Below are positions 59,548-64,000 of a DNA stretch of 64,000 nucleotides, piece by piece. Below the pieces are notes generated by a model, which did no database searches, had not been told where the DNA came from, and was given only the letters and a program-made list of their open reading frames with translations. A program made the translations under genes and the position numbers. The DNA is from Megalobrama amblycephala (lineage: Eukaryota; Chordata; Actinopteri; Cypriniformes; Xenocyprididae), in NCBI RefSeq assembly GCF_018812025.1, contig NC_063045.1, positions 56,801,957 to 56,865,956 on the forward strand. Direction: 5' to 3'. Every line of letters begins with the position of its first letter. Within the stretch, counting starts at the first letter, position 1.

Positions 59548-62500
59548 TTCTTGCGTGTTTCGCCTTGCTTTTTCGCAAAGCGGAACTCAGTAAGATTTGC
59601 GAAGCTCCCCCTACAGGTTCCTTCAGTGAATCACACTGTCGTAAATACTCCAAGCGCAGCTCTGGACTACAACGACTACAACACTCACCAGCACAGTAGT
59701 TTTGCAAATACAGTACAAGAAATCTCGATGGAGGTGGGTAATTTTCGAAATTGTCTTATAAAGTCATAATATATACATTGTTTTTGAATTACCGTAAAGC
59801 ATTTTGGGACTCTCGCGAGAATGTGAACATGAGGCGAGATTGTGTCGGGTCAGCAAAGCTCAACTTGCAAGTGCTGTTTTCTGGCGTAGACGTGCCAGAG
59901 GGGGTTAGTCAAGTCAATTAACCATCGTAAGGACTTAGAAAACTATTTACGAAGGTAAAAAATGTTACTTAGTTCTGCTTTAACAGTGAAAACACTGAAA
60001 GCCGGAAAATTCCATTCGATACTTTTAACTCTTTCCCCACCATTGACGGAAACGAACTTTTTGAAACTAACTTTTGTCACGACACGAGGCTGTCTTCGCT
60101 GGACACTTAAAAGCGACGTGATGCAAATCCATTTGTCCTTTGTGTCAGAAACAGCGCAAGCGCATGGAGTACATCAGAAATAGAACGGAGAATCAGTTTA
60201 CTGCCATGGATTTGTCGCGCCACATCGCACCATTCATTAAGTTTAATCTTCATTTCACATAACCCTGGGACATCTTTATCCCTCAAAACTGACATGTCAG
60301 CTATTAACCAGGACACGCAGACTCGATGACTATCCTGTCTGGCAGATCCTGCAGTGACGTGTTTGTCATGTTCTCAGGCCGGTCATATTGAGGTGGAACA
60401 TGTCACAGGCTGGTGCTACAGTAATTCCAACTTCCATCACACCTTTGTGGGTTTTTTTCTCATTGATTTGTGGTTGTCAGAAATTTCAGTTCCGTTCCGC
60501 CCTACGCAGCTCACTTCCTTTTCACCTTGTGTGCAAATAAACCACCTACACGGATCTATGTTTTAAAGGTCTCGTTTGAGTTGGCTGGTTCGCTGTGTGT
60601 CTGTTGCAGTTTGACTGACACATTGTTCACATATAAGAGATAAGTTAAAAGGCATTTGAAAGCTAGTTTAGATGAGTCCTGTGTCCAAATCACAAGCTGT
60701 CATCAGCTCTCTCCACTGACTGATGGCAGTTTGCAAAGTCTGAAATGAATCTGAAGCCTGCAGCTCTTTGACATGTCTTCTGTATGGATTACAGTATGAC
60801 TGCTGTATGTTTAGTCTAACGGTAATGCTGAGCTGCGCAGTGGACATCTGATATCTCACTCACTCACCGGTACAGACTACAGATACAGCAGAAATGTTGC
60901 TACCACATTGCAATCATATCCTAGTGTCAGTAGGACACTAATGATATGTGGTTTCATCTATCGTTTTTTATAACTTCTGGACCTCTCAGGTGGAGGGGGT
61001 ATTGACACAGTGCTGAGATACGTGATCTTTAGATCATAAATCATCATCGGATCTCACGCATGTTGGAGTACCAATAATTGCTGAGCACAATACACAATTT
61101 AATCTGCCTTACATAACCTTTTCAGGTGTATTCTTTAGGGGGTGTGTTCAATTAAATGAGGATTAATCTGTATTAAAACATCAATCATATTGGAAGGCTT
61201 TTAACAGGTTAACAAACTAGACATGGAGACTTAGTCAAGACAATCTTTGTGTAGCCTATATGCAATTCGAAGGCCTTTCTAAGTTTTTTGGATGTCACGA
61301 TAGAACGATAGATGGATGGATGGATGGATTAGTTAAATGAGAATAAATGTTGAAATTAAGTGTTAATTTGTTTGTTTTTAGTGAAGGGAAAGACCTGTTA
61401 ATGTTATGTTTGACATTTAAAAGAGTTTCTGTAATGTTGAAGTTTTTGTGGTTACCATGTGCTGAAGAGTAGATACATGAAAGTAAACAGTATTTACTCT
61501 ATAAGCAATGACTGCGCTAATGCCAGTGATAATATCATACTTGTTCATTAAATATACATGCTAAATACGTTATGTTAGGATATGTTATGATAGCTGTTGA
61601 GTTGAACTGAAATAGATAAGATTAATTGGTTCCAGGGCTACAACTTTGGTATTTGGAGTGACTTAATTTTTTGAGTAATCAACTTAAAAATTTGTGTTTA
61701 TGCTACAAATTTTATTCCTCTAACTCAGTATAGCTTGTTGGTTGAATGTAAATTCACTCCAAGTTGTCATAACTTAACTGTTTGTTGCGTTGTTATTTAT
61801 TTATTTATTTTTTTGGAGCCAACACATTATTTTTTAGAGTGCACCACAGTACTGTTTTGTATGTGAAAAGAGCAAGGATACACCTTTCAAGCAGACAGGA
61901 GCCATTTTGGTTGGCTGAATGGAAGGATCAGGTTAAAATAAGCTCCTGTAAAAGTCAATGGCAGCCGGATTGAACTGGCCGGAGCTGTAAGGCGAGAGAG
62001 CTGCGGACACGGAGAGGGCGGCCCGCACTCCGTGTGAACTCCACTTCGCAGCCCAGGGCTGAATGTGCTCTGATAAAATATTTCAACACTCCCAAGTATG
62101 TATGTTGAGAAGCAAACGCACACGCAGAGCTATTAGGTTGCCGCTCTGGCCACCTCTGTCGTAGGCCAGTCCAAACCAGTTCTTGTTTATCACTGGCACA
62201 GTGGCTGCTCTTGTATCAACAACTGCAAGCGAGCAAATGAGACTTGTCACTGCATTGAACATGAACATGACTCATTTGCATGGTGTGCTTGAGTTCAAAG
62301 TTAGGGTGCAAGACAGAATTATTGTTGGCTTTGCTTATTTTGCTGCTTAATGCTGAATTTTGAAAGCTCGGATATGAGAGGAAAGCCTTGATGCAGCTTA
62401 GCTTTTTTTGCTTTCCTTTAAATTCAATAAAAAAGCCGAAAAGACTGTATTAAAATTTAAGATTTGAAATAAATTCTATCACATTTGCTCCCATTGGATT

Positions 62501-62600
62501 TCAACTGGTGGCTTGCAAACCATAAAATGAGTTTGTTCTGATGGTTCATGGACTACAGGGCGAAAAAAAAAAATGTAAATAATAATAAAAACATTTTAAT

Positions 62601-62606
<6 letters not shown>
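59548..62606. other. intergenic, nothing clearly recognised
   Basis: A (TGGA)n run lies near 61312-61328. A segment ending ttttttagagtgcac near 61840 could be the right end of a small MITE. No supported gene. Confidence 0.5.
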
Positions 62607-62647
<41 letters not shown>

Positions 62648-62682
62648 TATATATATACACACACACACACATACATACATAT
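62607..62682 (+). repeat. compound (TA)n/(CA)n microsatellite
   Basis: About 17 TA units, then short CA and CATA runs, abutting the left end of the MITE at 62683. Confidence 0.93.
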
Positions 62683-63044
62683 ACTCTAAAAAATGCTGGG
62701 TTAAAAACAACCCAAACTGGGTTGAAAATTGTCAAACCCAGTGGTTGGGTTAAATGTCTGGGCAGTTTTATTTAACCCAACTATTATTTAAAAAATATTT
62801 ATGGCTGGCTTAAAATGAACACAAAACAAGTTAAAAATCAGACACATAATTACTAGCGCAACAGTAATAATCAAAAGGTGAACATTTATTAATAAGCAAT
62901 TTAATAAATGTTTATTGTTTAATTATTATTCATTAAACACATCAATAAATGTTAATTTCCAGCATACTTTGGGTTCATTTTAAGCAAGCAATACAGTCAT
63001 TTTTAAACAATAGTTGAGTTAAATAAAAACTACCCAGCAGGTTG

Positions 63045-63047
<3 letters not shown>
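62683..63047 (+). repeat. MITE with aatgctgggttaaaaacaac start, copy 2
   Basis: Same order of blocks as 5945-6355. It starts actctaaaaaatgctgggtt and ends cccagcaggttgggc. Copy 2 is bounded on both sides by (TA)n tracts; copy 1 is not. Confidence 0.78.
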
Positions 63048-63116
<69 letters not shown>

Positions 63117-63120
63117 TATA
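63048..63120 (+). repeat. (TA)n tract
   Basis: About 36 TA units with one CA interruption, abutting the right end of the MITE at 62683-63047. Confidence 0.95.
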
Positions 63121-63164
63121 AAAGATAAGATAAACTTCATATCAGAATCCTACTACAGATTTTG

Positions 63165-63380
63165 TGCAGGCAGCAGCCAATCAGGAGTCAATCTGGCACT
63201 CCTCCACCATTGGCATCGCAGCATGTCTGTGAAAGGGGGCGGGGCCTGCACTGCTGACCACTGGTTACACTGTCTGACTCAGCTGAAAGTCAGGGTGTCG
63301 TGTGTCAGTACTGACTCCTCTGGCAGCACAGTCACCGACCGACAATCCCTGACTCGCTGAACATGACCCTTCTTAGAAAC
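63165..63380. promoter_or_regulatory. GC-box/CCAAT segment, promoter-like
   Basis: Contains agccaatcagg (CCAAT box) near 63176 and agggggcggggcc (strong GC-box) near 63235, in a block richer in GC than the surrounding 20 kb. A short frame starts at an ATG near 63363 (49 codons, no recognisable motif). No gene is identified downstream within the window, so the call is speculative. Confidence 0.3.
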
Positions 63381-64000
63381 ATGCCCCGCCGTTCCTGGCC
63401 TAATGTTACAGTTATGAAAGTGTCCTCCATTCCCATATTTAGATCCATGACATTATGTAAAAAGGAGAGAAGGGTCTTCATGCAATTCTGTGTTTGCACC
63501 TATTGCACATGAAAAACTGCAAAATCATAGATGCATTATGTTTGATTTAGGGATACTTTGTTGATATCATATTCCTTGCTTTGTGTTTTAGCTTCACTGA
63601 CAGACAAAATATGCCTAGAAAAAAAAAAAAGCAACAGACATTTCGTCGTCTGCAAGTCTAGACTTTGACATATGTTCAGAGATTTCTTCACAAGACTCTT
63701 TCATATGTGTTGAAGCATGCATGGCAGGTTAAACCGTTCACAAAGAGTGCAGATGACGCAGGCTGATCGTTTTGCTCAGGTTAATCCTGTAGTGCTGTAA
63801 ACACCTGCCACACGCACAATCTGTCGGGGGCCTTGTCAAGTTCATCACCTAAAGTACCTATCCAACATGTCTGGAGACAGTTGAATTATTAATACTTGTC
63901 AAAAAGAGCCCAGGGCGAAGATACATCATCACTGCGTTCTGTTAAGACACACTTCTCATCCAGTTTTTCTTGATCCTGAATGTGCTTGTAGGAGAGAATA

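Noticed and set aside
59362..59769. 135-codon frame as a gene
   Set aside because: Starts inside and runs out of the ggccctttca element; no transposase or other motifs.

Overview
The window reads as nuclear DNA of a cyprinid (zebrafish/carp-like) fish. Base composition is AT-rich, there are long (TA)n, (CA)n and (GATA)n arrays, the one recognisable gene is a spliced vertebrate gene, and most of the rest is short inverted-repeat DNA transposons of the kinds abundant in cyprinid genomes. The species call rests on recalled repeat families and was not checked against a database.

Genes. The only gene I can support is cetn3 (centrin-3) on the minus strand. It has five coding exons between 44813 and 41665, all introns are GT-AG, and it gives a complete 167-residue protein with four EF-hand loops. 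A CCAAT/GC-box-rich segment lies just upstream (about 44814-45080) and may be a divergent promoter. A decayed Tc1-like transposase copy lies at 12247-13204. No other open frame looks like a real gene.

Layout. 0.6-10.4 kb: dispersed repeats, an inverted element doublet (1331-1900), a triple-nested transposon (3712-4895), a CA/GATA array (6970-7086) and a 1.4 kb terminal-inverted-repeat element with two tRNA-SINE-like inserts (9022-10443). 12.2-13.2 kb: Tc1 remnant. 15.1-17.6 kb: a composite element (A) with tandem tRNA-like modules, itself inside another element; an inverted relative (B) lies at 32.1-33.6 kb. 18.1-18.3 kb: a near-perfect 110 bp tandem duplication. 20.5-22.8 kb: a 932 bp fold-back element between long (TA)n tracts. 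24.9-28.6 kb: two inverted copies of an element flanked by TTAA or a near match. 30.8-31.3 kb: fold-back copy. 35.1-37.2 kb: a local duplication, a TTAA insertion with a recognisable empty site, and a 429 bp palindrome. 41.7-44.8 kb: cetn3. 45.4-51.1 kb: more fold-backs and microsatellites. 53.6-55.5 kb: a third AGGTGCC copy split by a 1.5 kb TTAA insertion. 55.5-64 kb: repeat fragments, two abutting elements (58.2-59.5 kb), a second copy of the 5.9 kb MITE (62.7 kb) and a GC-box/CCAAT segment at 63.2 kb.

I see no operon, CRISPR array, virus or multi-gene system. The most informative content is the transposon stratigraphy: several insertions can be read to the base because a related uninterrupted copy lies in the same window.
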